In this document: piece by piece, positions 50,141 to 62,577 of the stretch | Layout of the letters: every line of letters begins with the position of its first letter | Position numbering within the stretch: position 1 is the first letter of the stretch | The notes under the pieces: model-generated | The model's database searches: none | The model's input: only the letters and a program-made list of their open reading frames with translations | Told to the model about the DNA's origin: nothing | Translations under genes and position numbers: made by a program | Origin: Arenicola marina | Taxonomy: Eukaryota; Annelida; Polychaeta; Arenicolidae | NCBI GenBank assembly: GCA_964019135.1 | Contig: OZ025252.1 | Coordinates: 10,928,823 to 10,992,822, forward strand | Direction of reading: 5' to 3' | DNA length: 64,000 nt

Positions 50141-50672
50141 CGGTTACCATTCCCCCCCAGTTTGGGCCGCTTATCACCCCAAGCACCGTCACGCCTACCC
50201 TCACACGGTGGCAAGGGGCGAGGCGTAAAGCGACCTCTGAAGCCGAGATTGGTGACGAGGTATCACGTGGCGTTCTGGTGGTTATAATGGGCCACTATAG
50301 CTACCCTGGCTGACCCAGATGGGGCTGACATCAAAGGGCCATGCGGGCGCTAATGTGTGAACACTGCGGAAAGGCGATCGCCGATATAGCCATGTCACCC
50401 AGACCCACAAGTCTGTTCCCCGGCTCGGCCTATAATGATCATAATAACACCCAGGGGCCTAGTGTACTGCCCCCCACCCCCCCACACACACAGTGGCAGC
50501 CATGTTTTATAAAGTAGTATTTGACGCCGATAATATTAATATCGAGTGTATGTGACGTAGTGATATACCAGTTGGCTAGAAGAGGTGGGGGGCGGGGGGG
50601 GGGGGGGCAGAGCGGGGTGCGCAGGGTGCGCACAGGCTTGAAAAGTGCTTGAATTTTGACTGATGACTGGAA
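50141..50672. other. Single-copy spacer
   Basis: About 530 bases. It has C-rich and CA-rich patches (about 50469-50493) and a long G run (about 50584-50610). No open frame independent of the following array. No gene recognised. Confidence 0.5.
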
Positions 50673-53600
50673 ACAGACACGCCGCGCGCCTGTCTCCACT
50701 GTGGACAGAGACACGCCGCGCGCCTGTCTCCAGTGCGGACAGACATGCCGCGCGCCTGTCTCCACTGTGGACAGAGACATGCCTGGTGCCTGTCTCCTCT
50801 GTGGACAGACATGCCTGGTGCCTGTCTCCACTGTGAACATGTCTGGCGCCTGTCTCCACTGTGGACATGTCTGGCGCCTGTCTCCACTGTGGACACGCCG
50901 TGCGCCTGTCTCCACTGTGGACAGAGACATGCCTGTCACCTGTCTCCACTGTGGACAGAGACATGCCTGGCGCCTGTCTCCACTGTGGACACGCCGCGCA
51001 CCTGTCTCCACTGTGGACAGAGACACGCCGCGCGCCTGTCTCCACTGTGGACAGAGACATGCCTGGTGCCTGTCTCCACTGTGGACAGAGACACGCCGCG
51101 CGCCTATCTCCACTGTGGACAGAGACACGCCGCGCGCCTATCTCCACTGTGGACAGAGACACGCCGCGCGCCTGTCTCCACTGTGGACAGAGACACGCCG
51201 CGCGCCTTTCTCCACTGTGGACAGAGACACGCCGCGCGCCTGTCTCCACTGTGGACAGAGACATGCCTGGCCCTGTCTCCACTGTGGACAGAGACACGCC
51301 GCGCACCTGTCTCCACTGTGGACAGAGAAATGCCGCACGCCTGTCTCCACTATGGACAGAGACATGCATGGCGCCTGTCTCCACTGTTGACACACCGCGC
51401 ACCTGTCTCCACTGTGGACAGAGACACGCCGCGCGCCTTTCTCCACTGTGGACAGAGACACGCCGTGCGCCTGTCTCCACTGTGGACAGAGACATGCCTG
51501 GCGCCTGTCTCCACTGTGGACAGAGACACGCCGCGCACCTGTCTCCACTGTGGACAGAGACATGCCTGTCTCCACTGTGGACACGCCGCGCACCTGTCTC
51601 CACTGTGGACAGAGACACGCCGCGCGCCTGTCTCCACTGTGGACAGAGAAACGCCGCGCGCCTGTCTTCACTGTGGACAGACATGCCTGGTGCCTGTCTC
51701 CACTGTGGACATGTCTGGCGCCTGTCTCCACTGTGGACAGAGACACGCTGCGCGCCTGTCTCCACTGTGGACAGAGACACGCCGCGCGCCTGTCTCCACT
51801 GTGGACAGAGACACGCCGCGCGCCTGTCTCCACTGTGGACAGAGACACGCCGCGCGCCTGTCTCCACTGTGGACAGAGACATGCCTGATGCCTGTCTCCT
51901 CTGTGGACAGACATGCCTGGTGCCTGTCTCCACTGTGAACATGTCTGGCGCCTGTCTCCACTGTGGACATGTCTGGCGCCTGTCTCCACTGTGGACACGC
52001 CGTGCGCCTGTCTCCACTGTGGACAGAGACATGCCTGGCGCCTGTCTCCACTGTGAACATGTCTGGCGCTTGTCTCCACTGTGGACATGTCTGGCGCCTG
52101 TCTCCACTGTGGACACGCCGTGCGCCTGTCTCCCCTCTGGACAGAGACACGCCGCGCGCCTGTCTCCACTGTGGACAGAGACACGCCGCGCGCCTGTCTC
52201 CACTGTGGACAGAGACACGCCGCGCGCCTGTCTCCACTGTGGACAGAGACATGCCTGGCGCCTGTCTCCACTGTGGACACGCCGCGCGCCTGTCTCCACT
52301 GTGGACAGAGACATGCCGCGCGCCTGTCTCCACTGTCGACGGAGACATGCCTGGCGCCTGTCTCCACTGTGGACACGCCGCGCGCCTGTCTCCACTGTGG
52401 ACAGAGACATGCCTGGCCCTGTCTCCACTGTGGACAGAGACACGCCGCGCACCTGTCTCCACTGTGGACAGAGAAATGCCGCACGCCTGTCTCCACTATG
52501 GACAGAGACATGCATGGCGCCTGTCTCCACTGTTGACACACCGCGCACCTGTCTCCACTGTGGACAGAGACACGCCGCGCGCCTTTCTCCACTGTGGACA
52601 GAGACACGCCGTGCGCCTGTCTCCACTGTGGACAGAGACATGCCTGGCGCCTGTCTCCACTGTGGACAGAGACACGCCGCGCACCTGTCTCCACTGTGGA
52701 CAGAGACATGCCTGTCTCCACTGTGGACACGCCGCGCACCTGTCTCCACTGTGGACAGAGACACGCCGCGCGCCTGTCTCCACTGTGGACAGAGAAACGC
52801 CGCGCGCCTGTCTTCACTGTGGACAGACATGCCTGGTGCCTGTCTCCACTGTGGACATGTCTGGCGCCTGTCTCCACTGTGGACAGAGACACGCTGCGCG
52901 CCTGTCTCCACTGTGGACAGAGACACGCCGCGCGCCTGTCTCCACTGTGGACAGAGACACGCCGCGCGCCTGTCTCCACTGTGGACAGAGACACGCCGCG
53001 CGCCTGTCTCCACTGTGGACAGAGACATGCCTGATGCCTGTCTCCTCTGTGGACAGACATGCCTGGTGCCTGTCTCCACTGTGAACATGTCTGGCGCCTG
53101 TCTCCACTGTGGACATGTCTGGCGCCTGTCTCCACTGTGGACACGCCGTGCGCCTGTCTCCACTGTGGACAGAGACATGCCTGGCGCCTGTCTCCACTGT
53201 GAACATGTCTGGCGCTTGTCTCCACTGTGGACATGTCTGGCGCCTGTCTCCACTGTGGACACGCCGTGCGCCTGTCTCCCCTCTGGACAGAGACACGCCG
53301 CGCGCCTGTCTCCACTGTGGACAGAGACACGCCGCGCGCCTGTCTCCACTGTGGACAGAGACACGCCGCGCGCCTGTCTCCACTGTGGACAGAGACATGC
53401 CTGGCGCCTGTCTCCACTGTGGACACGCCGCGCGCCTGTCTCCACTGTGGACAGAGACATGCCGCGCGCCTGTCTCCACTGTCGACGGAGACATGCCTGG
53501 CGCCTGTCTCCACTGTGGACACGCCGCGCGCCTGTCTCCACTGTAGACAGAGACACGCCGCGCGCCTGTCTCCACTGTGGACAGAGACATGCCTGGCGCC

Positions 53601-55106
53601 TGTCTCCACTGTCGACAGAGACACGCCGCGCGCCTGTCTCCACTGTGGATACGCCGCGCACCTGTCTCCACTGCGGACAGACATGCCGCGCGCCTGTCTC
53701 CACTGTGGACAGACACGCCGCGCGCCTGTCTCCACTGTGGACAGAGACATGCCTGGGGCGTGTCTCCACGGTGGACAGACATGCCTGGTGCCTGTCTCCA
53801 CTGTGGACATGTCTGGCGCCTGTCTCCACTGTGGACACGCCGTGCGCCTGTCTCCACTGTGGACAGAGACATGCCTGTCACCTGTGTCCACTGTGGACAG
53901 TGACATGCCTGGTGCCTGTCTCCACTGTGGACCCGCCGCGCACCTGTCTCCACTGTGGACAGAGACACGCCGCGCGCCTGTCTCCACTGTGGACAGAGAC
54001 ACGCCGCGCGCCTGTCTCCACTGTGGACCGAGACATGCCTGGCGCCTGTCTCCACTGTGAACAGAGACACGCCGCGCGCCTGTCTCCACTGTGGACAGAG
54101 ACATGCCTGTCACCTGTCTCCACTGTGGACAGTGACATGCCTGGCGCCTGTCTCCACTGTGGACAGAGACACGCCGCGCGCCTGTCTCCACTGTGGACAG
54201 ACACGCCGCGCGCCTGTCTCCACTGTGGACATGCCGCGCGCCTGTCTCCACTGTGGACAGAGACACGCCGCGCGCCTGTCTCCACTGTGGACAGAGACAT
54301 GCCTGGCGCCTGTCTCCACTGTGGACACGCCGCGCGCCTGTCTCCACTGTGGACAGAGACACGCCGCGCCTGTCTCCACTGTGGACAGAGACACGCCGCG
54401 TACCTGTCTCCACTGTCGACGGAGACATGCCTGGTGCCTGTCTCCACTGTGGACATGCCGCGCACCTGTCTCCACTGTGGACATGCCGCGCGCCTGTCTC
54501 CACTGTGGACACGCCGCGCACCTGTCTCCACTGTGGACAGAGACATGCCTGGCGCCTGTCTCCACTGTGGACAGAGACATGCCTGTCACCTGTCTCCACT
54601 GTGGACAGAGACATGCCTGGCGCCTGTCTCCACTGTGGACACGCCGCGCACCTATCTCCACTGTGGACAGAGACACGCCGCGCGCCTGTCTCCACTGTGG
54701 ACAGAGACACGCCGCGCGCCTGTCTCCACTGTGGACAGCGACATGCCTGGCGCCTGTCTCCACTGTGGACAGAGACATGCCTGGCACCTGTCTCCACTGT
54801 GGACAGAGACATGCCTGGCGCCTGTCTCCACTGTGGACAGAGACATGCCTGTCACCTGTCTCCACTGTGGACAGAGACATGCCTGGCGCCTGTCTCCACT
54901 GTGGACACGCCGCGCACCTATCTCCACTGTGGACAGAGACACGCCGCGCGCCTGTCTCCACTGTGGACAGAGACACGCCGCGCGCCTGTCTCCACTGTGG
55001 ACAGCGACATGCCTGGCGCCTGTTTCCACTGTGGACAGAGACATGCCTGGCGCCTGTCTCCACTGTGGACAGAGACACGCCGCGCGCCTGTCTCCACTGT
55101 GGACAG
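50673..55106. repeat. 34/28-bp satellite array, part 1
   Basis: About 130 units of GACAGAGACACGCCGCGCGC followed by CTGTCTCCACTGTG (34 bp). A 28-bp form lacks AGAGAC. Two main variants mix: R (ACGCCGCGCGCC) and G (ATGCCTGGCGCC). Each unit can fold as TGTC-TCCAC-t-GTGGA-(caga)-GACA. Both lengths leave remainder 1 when divided by 3 and the unit lacks stops, so all frames cycle. One + frame is open for 1419 codons (50861-55120), and minus frames run for 1100-1224 codons. I do not call these genes. The 1146-bp block at about 51240-52386 is repeated in tandem. Confidence 0.97.
51240..53532. repeat. 1146-bp tandem duplication inside the 34/28-bp array
   Basis: The rare junction GCCTGGCCCTGTC occurs at 51265+ and 52411+, exactly 1146 bp apart. 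The sequence between follows the same order of 34- and 28-bp variants in both copies, with no difference that I could find. Its near-identity marks a recent unequal exchange, or an assembly duplication. Confidence 0.8.
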
Positions 55107-56110
55107 CAGACATGGGCTAATCATAATCAGTAATCGTAATCGATTGTAATCGATTACATTTTTCAAGTAATCGTAATCGTAATCGATTACATTGGTTTTT
55201 AAGGCAATGTAATCGTAATCGTAATCGATTACATTGCTAATGTAATCGTAATCATTATTATTTTTGATGATTACCTTGCTATGTTTACTCGGGCTGTTTG
55301 ATCTCCAATTGATCGTCATACTTTCCATGTCGCTTGTATCATATACGGAAACTCGCCACTGCAGTCTTACTGTAGAGATCCGACCCTCCTCGAAACCACC
55401 CTGGCCCTTCCTGCCCCACCCGACAAATAACCAGACATAACCAATTAAGCTGGCTGGGGGTGCCACATTCTAATCCCCTCATTATCTTGCTTGCATTGGA
55501 TAGCTAGAAATAGTCCAGAGCGACTTTGGGGTCTATAGGTTGGGAGCAGTTAGGCGGGTTGGGGCTGCGATGGGTAGGTAGGTAGGTGGGGGCTGTGATG
55601 GGTAGGTAGGTAGGTGGGGGCTGTGATGGGAGGGTGGTAGATGCTTGTGTTATTGTTCTCTATATAGATTGATTGGAAGAGGTGTTGTTATAAAACGAAC
55701 TCGATTCGGTCAGGACTGGTGCACGGCGATGTATGGTGTGGTGGCTGGACTAGCTTCCCTTGTGTCATATAACTGTGTGGCTTCCTTTAGTTCCATGGTA
55801 TTTAACATAGAGGTAATAAGTTTTTACGCGGGACGCCTCCCTCTCCGGCAAGAATCCTAAAGTTCTAAAGTTTAAATGAATCCAGCAAGATAGAGGTGCG
55901 ATTATCCGTCAGTGTTGTGTTTTTTATTTCAACTACGTCGAAAACAGTCCATGTAATCACGATTGTAATCATGATTACATTGAATGTAATCGTAATCGTA
56001 ATCGATTACTTTCATATTTGCTGTAATCGTAATCGTAATCGTAATCATGAAATTCCCAGGTAATCGTAATCGTAATCGATTACATTGACAATGTAATCAC
56101 CCCATGCCTG
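55107..56110. mobile_element. hAT-type non-autonomous DNA transposon, copy 1
   Basis: A 1004-bp insertion inside the 34-bp array. The left end is CAGACATGGGCTAATCA. The right end, reverse-complemented, is CAGGCATGGGGTGATTA (13 of 17 identical). It is flanked by a perfect 8-bp duplication, GTGGACAG (55099-55106 and 56111-56118), which fits the nTnnnnAn target preference of hAT transposases. Removing the element and one duplication restores an intact satellite unit. Both ends hold dense TAATCG/CGATTA motifs in opposite orientation (to about 55260 and from about 55950), like the subterminal repeats that hAT transposases bind. The centre has GGTA microsatellites (about 55569-55615) and only short open frames (71 codons at 55645-55860), so no transposase. 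Confidence 0.9.
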
Positions 56111-58293
56111 GTGGACAGAGACACGCCGCGCGCCTGTCTCCACTGTGGACAGAGACACGCCGCGCCTGTCTCCACTGTGGACAGAGACACGCCGCGTACC
56201 TGTCTCCACTGTCGACGGAGACATGCCTGGTGCCTGTCTCCACTGTGGACATGCCGCGCACCTGTCTCCACTGTGGACATGCCGCGCGCCTGTCTCCACT
56301 GTGGACACGCCGTGCACCTGTCTCCACTGTGGACAGACCCATGCCTGGCGCCTGTCTCCACTGTGGACAGAGACATGCCTGTCACCTGTCTCCACTATGG
56401 ACAGAGACATGCATGGCGCCTGTCTCCACTGTTGACACACCGCGCACCTATCTCCACTGTGGACAGAGACACGCCGCGCGCCTGTCTCCACTGTGGACAG
56501 AGACACGCCGCGCGCCTGTCTCCACTGTGGACAGAGACATGCCGCGCGCCTGTCTCCACTGTCGACGGAGACATGCCTGGTGCCTGTCTCCACTGTGGAC
56601 ACGCCGCGCACATGTCTCCACTGTAGACAGAGACACGCCGCGCGCCTGTCTCCACTGTGGACAGAGACATGCCTGGCGCCTGTCTCCACTGTCGACAGAG
56701 ACACGCCGCGCGCCTGTCTCCACTGTGGACAGACATGCCGCCCGCCTGTCTCCACTGTGGACAGAGACACGCCGCGCGCCTGTCTCCACTGTGGACAGAG
56801 ACACGCCGCGCGCCTGTCTCCACTGTGGACCGAGACATGCCTGGCGCCTGTCTCCACTGTGAACAGAGACACGCCGCGCGCCTGTCTCCACTGTGGACAG
56901 AGACATGCCGCGCGCCTGTCTCCACTGTGGACAGAGACACGCCGCGCGCCTGTCTCCACTGTGGACAGAGACATGCCGCGCGCCTGTCTCCACTGTGGAC
57001 AGATACATGCCTGGCGCCTGTCTCCACTGTGGACAGAGACACGCCGCGCGCCTGTCTCTACTGTGGACAGAGACACGCTGCGTGCCTGTCTCCACTGTGG
57101 ACAGAGACACGCCGCTCGCCTGTCTCCACTGTGGACAGTGACATGCCTGTCTCCACTGTGGACACGCCGCGCACCTGTCTCCACTGTGGACAGAGACACG
57201 CCGCGCGCCTGTCTCCACTGTGGACAGAGACACGCCGCGCGCCTGTCTCCACTGTGGACACGCCGCGCACCTGTCTCCACTGTGGACAGACACGCCGCGC
57301 ACCTGTCTCCACTGTGGACAGACACGCCGCGCCCCTGTCTCCACTGTGGACAGAAACATGCCTGGTGCGTGTCTCCACTGTGGACAGACATGCCTGGTGC
57401 CTGTCTCCACTGTGGACATGTCTGGCGCCTGTCTCCACTGTGGACACGCCGCGCACCTGTCTCCACTGTGGACAGAGACACGCCGCGCGCCTGTCTCCAC
57501 TGTGGACAGAGACACGCCGCGCGCCTGTCTCCACTGTGGACCGAGACATGCCTGGCGCCTGTCTCCACTGTGGACAGAGACACGCCGCGCGCCTGTCTCC
57601 ACTGTGGACAGAGACATGCCTGGCGCCTGTCTCCACTGTGGACACGCCGCGCGCCTGTCTCCACTGTGGACAGAGACACGCCGCGCCTGTCTCCACTGTG
57701 GACAGAGACACGCCGCGTACCTGTCTCCACTGTCGACGGAGACATGCCTGGTGCCTGTCTCCACTGTGGACATGCCGCGCACCTGTCTCCACTGTGGACA
57801 TGCCGCGCGCCTGTCTCCACTGTGGACACGCCGCGCACCTGTCTCCACTGTGGACAGAGACATGCCTGTCACCTGTCTCCACTGTGGACAGAGACATGCC
57901 TGGCGCCTGTCTCCACTGTGGACACGCCGCGCACCTATCTCCACTGTGGACAGAGACACGCCGCGCGCCTGTCTCCACTGTGGACAGAGACACGCCGCGC
58001 GCCTGTCTCCACTGTGGACAGCGACATGCCTGGCGCCTGTCTCCACTGTGGACAGAGACATGCCTGGCGCCTGTCTCCACTGTGGACAGAGACACGCCGC
58101 GCGCCTGTCTCCACTGTGGACAGAGACACGCCGCGCGCCTGTCTCCACTGTGGACAGAGACACGCCGCGCGCCTGTCTCCACTGTGGACAGCGACATGCC
58201 TGGCGCCTGTCTCCACTGTGGACAGAGACATGCCTGGCGCCTGTCTCCACTGTGGACAGAGACACGCCGCGCGCCTGTCTCCACTGTGGACAG
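56111..58293. repeat. 34/28-bp satellite array, part 2
   Basis: About 65 units continuing the array after hAT copy 1, with the same R and G variants and the same 34/28-bp lengths. The five units just before 58293 match the five before 55106 in order and variant type. The marker CCGCGTACCTGTC with CTGTCGACGGAGAC near 57715 corresponds to the same marker near 54400, showing that the array and element were copied together. Confidence 0.96.
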
Positions 58294-59294
58294 CAGACAT
58301 GGGCTAATCATAATCAGTAATCGTAATCGATTGTAATCGATTACATTTTTCAAGTAATCGTAATCGTAATCGATTACATTGGTTTTTAAGGCAATGTAAT
58401 CGTAATCGATTACATTGCTAATGTAATCGTAATCATGATTATTTTTGATGATTACCTTGCTATGTTTACTCGGGCTGTTTGATCTCCAATTGATCGTCAT
58501 ACTTTCCATGTCGCTTGTATCATATACGGAAACTCGCCACTGCAGTCTTACTGTAGAGATCCGACCTCCCTCGAAACCACCCTGGCCCTTCCAGCCCCAC
58601 CCGACAAATAACCAGACATAACCAATTAAGCTGGCTGGGGGTGCCACATTCTAATCCCCTCATTATCTTGTTTGCATTGGATAGCTAGAAATAGTCCAGA
58701 GCGACTTTGGGGTCTATAGGTTGGGAGCAGTTAGGCGGGTTGGGGCTGCGATGGGTAGGTAGGTAGGTGGGGGCTGTGATGGGTAGGTAGGTAGGTGGGC
58801 GCTGTGATGGGAGGGTGGTAGATGCTTGTGTTATTGTTCTTAGTATATAGATTGATTGGAAGAGGTGTTGTGATAAAACGAACTCGATTCGGTCAGGACT
58901 GGTGCACGGCGATGTATGGTGTGGTGGCTGGACTAGATTCCCTTGTGTCATATAACTGTGTGGCTTCCTTTAGTTCCATGGTATTTAACATAGAGGTAAT
59001 AAGTTTTTACGCGGGACGCCTCCCTCTCCGGCAAGAATCCTAAAGTTCTAAAGTTTAAATGAATCCAGCAAGATAGAGGTGCGATTATCCGTCAGTGTTG
59101 TGTTTTTTTATTTCAACTACGTCGAAAACAGTCCATGTAATCACGATTGTAATCATGATTACATTGAATGTGATCGTAATCGTAATCGATTACTTTCATA
59201 TTTGCTGTAATCGTAATCGTAATCGTAATCATGAAATTCCCAGGTAATCGTAATCGTAATCGATTACATTTACAATGTAATCACCCCATGCCTG
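58294..59294. mobile_element. hAT-type non-autonomous DNA transposon, copy 2
   Basis: A 1001-bp copy in the same orientation and satellite phase as copy 1, with identical ends and the same GTGGACAG duplication (58286-58293 and 59295-59302). By eye the two copies differ by about a dozen substitutions and three indels, including one TAATCG unit fewer near the left end and one T more in the T run near 59103. Shared flanking units on both sides indicate that it arose by duplication of a segment 3187 bp long, not by a second insertion. No transposase is encoded. Confidence 0.9.
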
Positions 59295-62200
59295 GTGGAC
59301 AGAGACACGCCGCGCCTGTCTCCACTGTGGACAGAGACACGCCGCGTACCTGTCTCCACTGTGGACATGCCGCGCACCTGTCTCCACTGTGGACATGCCG
59401 CGCGCCTGTCTCCACTGTGGACACGCCGCGCACCTGTCTCCACTGTGGACAGAGACATGCCTGGCGCCTGTCTCCACTGTGGACAGAGACATGCCTGTCA
59501 CCTGTCTCCACTGTGGACAGAGACATGCCTGGCGCCTGTCTCCACTGTGGACAGAGACATGCCTGTCACCTGTCTCCACTGTGGACAGAGACATGCCTGG
59601 CGCCTGTCTCCACTGTGGACACGCCGCGCACCTATCTCCACTGTGGACAGAGACACGCCGCGCGCCTGTCTCCACTGTGGACAGAGACACGCCGCGCGCC
59701 TTTCTCCACTGTGGACAGAGACACGCCGCGCGCCTGTCTCCACTGTGGACAGAGACATGCCTGGCGCCTGTCTCCACTGTGGACAGAGACACGCCGCGCG
59801 CCTGTCTCTACTGTGGACAGAGACACGCCGCGCACCTGTCTCCACTGTGGACAGAGAAATGCCGCGCGCCTGTCTCCACTATGGACAGAGACATGCATGG
59901 CGCCTGTCTCCACTGTTGACACACCGCGCACCTGTCTCCACTGTGGACAGAGACACGCCGCGCGCCTTTCTCCACTGTGGACAGAGACACGCCGCGCGCC
60001 TGTCTCCACTGTGGACAGAGACATGCCTGGCGCCTGTCTCCACTGTGGACACGCCGCGCGCCTGTCTCCACTGTGGACAGAGACACGCCGCGCGCCTGTC
60101 TCCACTGTGGACAGAGACATGCCTGTCACCTGTCTCCACTGTGGACAGAGACATGCCTGGCGCCTGTCTCCACTGTGGACACGCCGCGCACCTATCTCCA
60201 CTGTGGACAGAGACACGCCGCGCGCCTGTCTCCACTGTGGACAGAGACACGCCGCGCGCCTGTCTCCACTGTGGACAGAGACACGCCGCGCACCTGTCTC
60301 CACTGTGGACAGAGACATGCCGCGCGCCTGTCTCCACTGTCGGCGGAGACATGCCTGGTGCCTGTCTCCACTGTGGACATGCCGCGCGCCTGTCTCCACT
60401 GTGGACACGCCGCGCGCCTGTCTCCACTGTGGACAGAGACATGCCGCGCGCCTGTCTCCACTGTGGACAGAGACACGCCGCGCCTGTCTCCACTGTGGAC
60501 AGAGAGACGCCGTGCACCTGTCTCCACTGTCGACGGAGACATGCCTGGTGCCTGCCTCCACTGTGGACATGCCGCGCACCTGTCTCCACTGTGGACATGC
60601 AGCGCGCCTGTCTCCACTGTGGACACGCCGCGCACCTGTCTCCACTGTGGACAGAGACACGCCGCGCGCCTGTCTCTACTGTGGACAGAGACACGCCGCG
60701 CGCCTGTCTCTACTGTGGACAGAGACACGCCGCGCGCCTGTCTCCACTGTGGACAGAAACACGCCGCGCGCCTGTCTCCACTGTGGACAGAGACACGCCG
60801 CGCGCCTGTCTCTACTGTGGACAGAGACACGCTGCGCGCCTGACTCTACTGTGGACAGAGACACGCCGCGCGCCTGTCTCCACTGTGGACAGAGACACGC
60901 CGCGCGCCTGTCTCCACTGTGGACAGAGACATGCTGCGCGCCTGTCTCCACTGTCGACGGAGACATGCCTGGTGCCTGTCTCCACTGTGGACATGCCGCG
61001 CACCTGTTTCCACTGTGGACAGAGACACGCCGCGCGCCTGTCTCCACTGTGGACAGAGACACGCCGCGCGCCTGTCTCCACTGTGGACAGAGACATGCCT
61101 GGTGCCTGTCTCCACTGTGGACAGACATGCCTGGTGCCTGTCTCCACTGTGAACATGTCTGGCGCCTGTCTCCACTGTGAACATGTCTGGCGGCTGTCTC
61201 CACTGTGGACATGTCTGGCGCCTGTCACCACTGTGGACACGCCGTGCGCCTGTCTCCACTGTGGACAGAGACATGCCTGTCACCCGTCTCCACTGTGGAC
61301 AGAGACATGCCTGGCGCCTGTCGCCACTGTGGACACGCCGCGCACCTGTCTCCACTCTGGACAGAGACACGCCGCGCGCCTGTCTCCACTGTGGACAGAG
61401 ACACGCCGCGCGCCTGTCTCCACTGTGGACAGAGAGACGCCGCGCGCCTGTCTCCACTGTGGACAGAGACACGCCGCGCACCTGTCTCCACTGTGGGCAG
61501 AGACATGCCGCGCGCCTGTCTCCACTGTCGACGGAGACATGCCTGGTGCCTGTCTCCACTGTGGACATGCCGCGCGCCTGTCTCCACTGTGAACATGTCT
61601 GGCGGCTGTCTCCACTGTGGACATGTCTGGCGCCTGTCTCCACTGTGGACACGCCGTGCGCCTGTCTCCACTGTGGACAGAGACATGCCTGTCACCCGTC
61701 TCCACTGTGGACAGAGACATGCCTGGCGCCTGTCGCCACTGTGGACACGCCGCGCACCTGTCTCCACTCTGGACAGAGACACGCCGCGCGCCTGTCTCCA
61801 CTGTGGACAGAGACACGCCGCGCGCCTGTCTCCACTGTGGACAGAGACACGCCGCGCGCCTGTCTCCACTGTGGACAGAGACACGCCGCGCGCCTGTCTC
61901 CACTGTGGACAGAGACATGCTGCGCGCCTGTCTCGACTGTCGACGGAGACATGCCTGGTGCCTGTCTCCACTGTGGACATGCCGCGCGCCTGTCTCCACT
62001 GTGGACAGAGACACGCCGCGCGCCTGTCTCCACTGTGGACAGAGACACGCCGCGCGCCTGTCTCCACTGTGGACAGAGACACGCCGCGCGCCTGTCTCCA
62101 CTGTGGACAGAGACACGCTGCGCGCCTGTCTCCACTGTGGACAGAGACATGCCGCGCGCCTGTCTCCACTGTGGACAGACCCACGCTGCGCGCCTGTCTC

Positions 62201-62414
62201 CACTGTGGACAGAGACACGCCGCGCGCCTGTCTCCACTGTGGACACGCCGCGCCTGTCTCCACTGTGGACAGAGATGTACCGCGCGCCTGTCTCCACTGT
62301 GGACATGCCGCGCACCTGTCTCCACTGTGGACAGAGATGTACCGCGCGCCTGTCTCCACTGTGGACAGAGACATGCCTGGCGCCTGTCTCCACTGTGGAC
62401 AGAGACACGCCGCG
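59295..62414. repeat. 34/28-bp satellite array, part 3
   Basis: About 94 units of the same family, extending to GACACGCCGCG at 62414, where the array stops abruptly. Variants such as CTGTCTCTACTG, CTGTCGCCACTG and GAGATGTACCGCG are enriched here, suggesting local homogenisation. Long open frames on both strands (649 and 765 codons on +) are repeat by-products. Confidence 0.96.
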
Positions 62415-62420
62415 AGTCGA

Positions 62421-62577
62421 GCTGGGTGCGTCGAGCCAAACATCCGGTCATACACTGGGTGCGTCGAGCCAAACATCCGGTCATACAATGGGTGCGTCAG
62501 GCTAAACACCCGGCCATACACTGTGCGTCAAGGCAAACACCCGGCCATACATTCCGTCGTGCGTCAAGGCAAACAAA
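62421..62577. repeat. 33-bp minisatellite, about 5 copies
   Basis: Units of GGGTGCGTCGAGCCAAACAT followed by CCGGTCATACACT. GGGT starts at 62424, 62457 and 62490, giving a 33-bp period. Two further diverged units (GTGCGTCAAGGCAAACACCC) follow. Confidence 0.9.

Noticed and set aside
50861-55120. 1419-codon + frame and 1100-1224-codon minus frames as giant repeat proteins
   Set aside because: The unit has no stop in most frames and both unit lengths leave the same remainder modulo 3, so frames stay open automatically on both strands. The + frame even runs past the satellite into the transposon end. There is no domain, no signal peptide and no codon-position bias that I can see.
55645-55860. 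71-codon frame in the hAT element (and its copy at 58822-59043) as a transposase remnant
   Set aside because: Too short, with no DDE, BED-finger or dimerisation motif. The element is about 1 kb and looks non-autonomous.
55107-56110. Alternative element ends with a 4-bp CATG duplication
   Set aside because: That reading would leave an abnormal satellite unit at the empty site. The CAG ends with GTGGACAG restore a normal unit.
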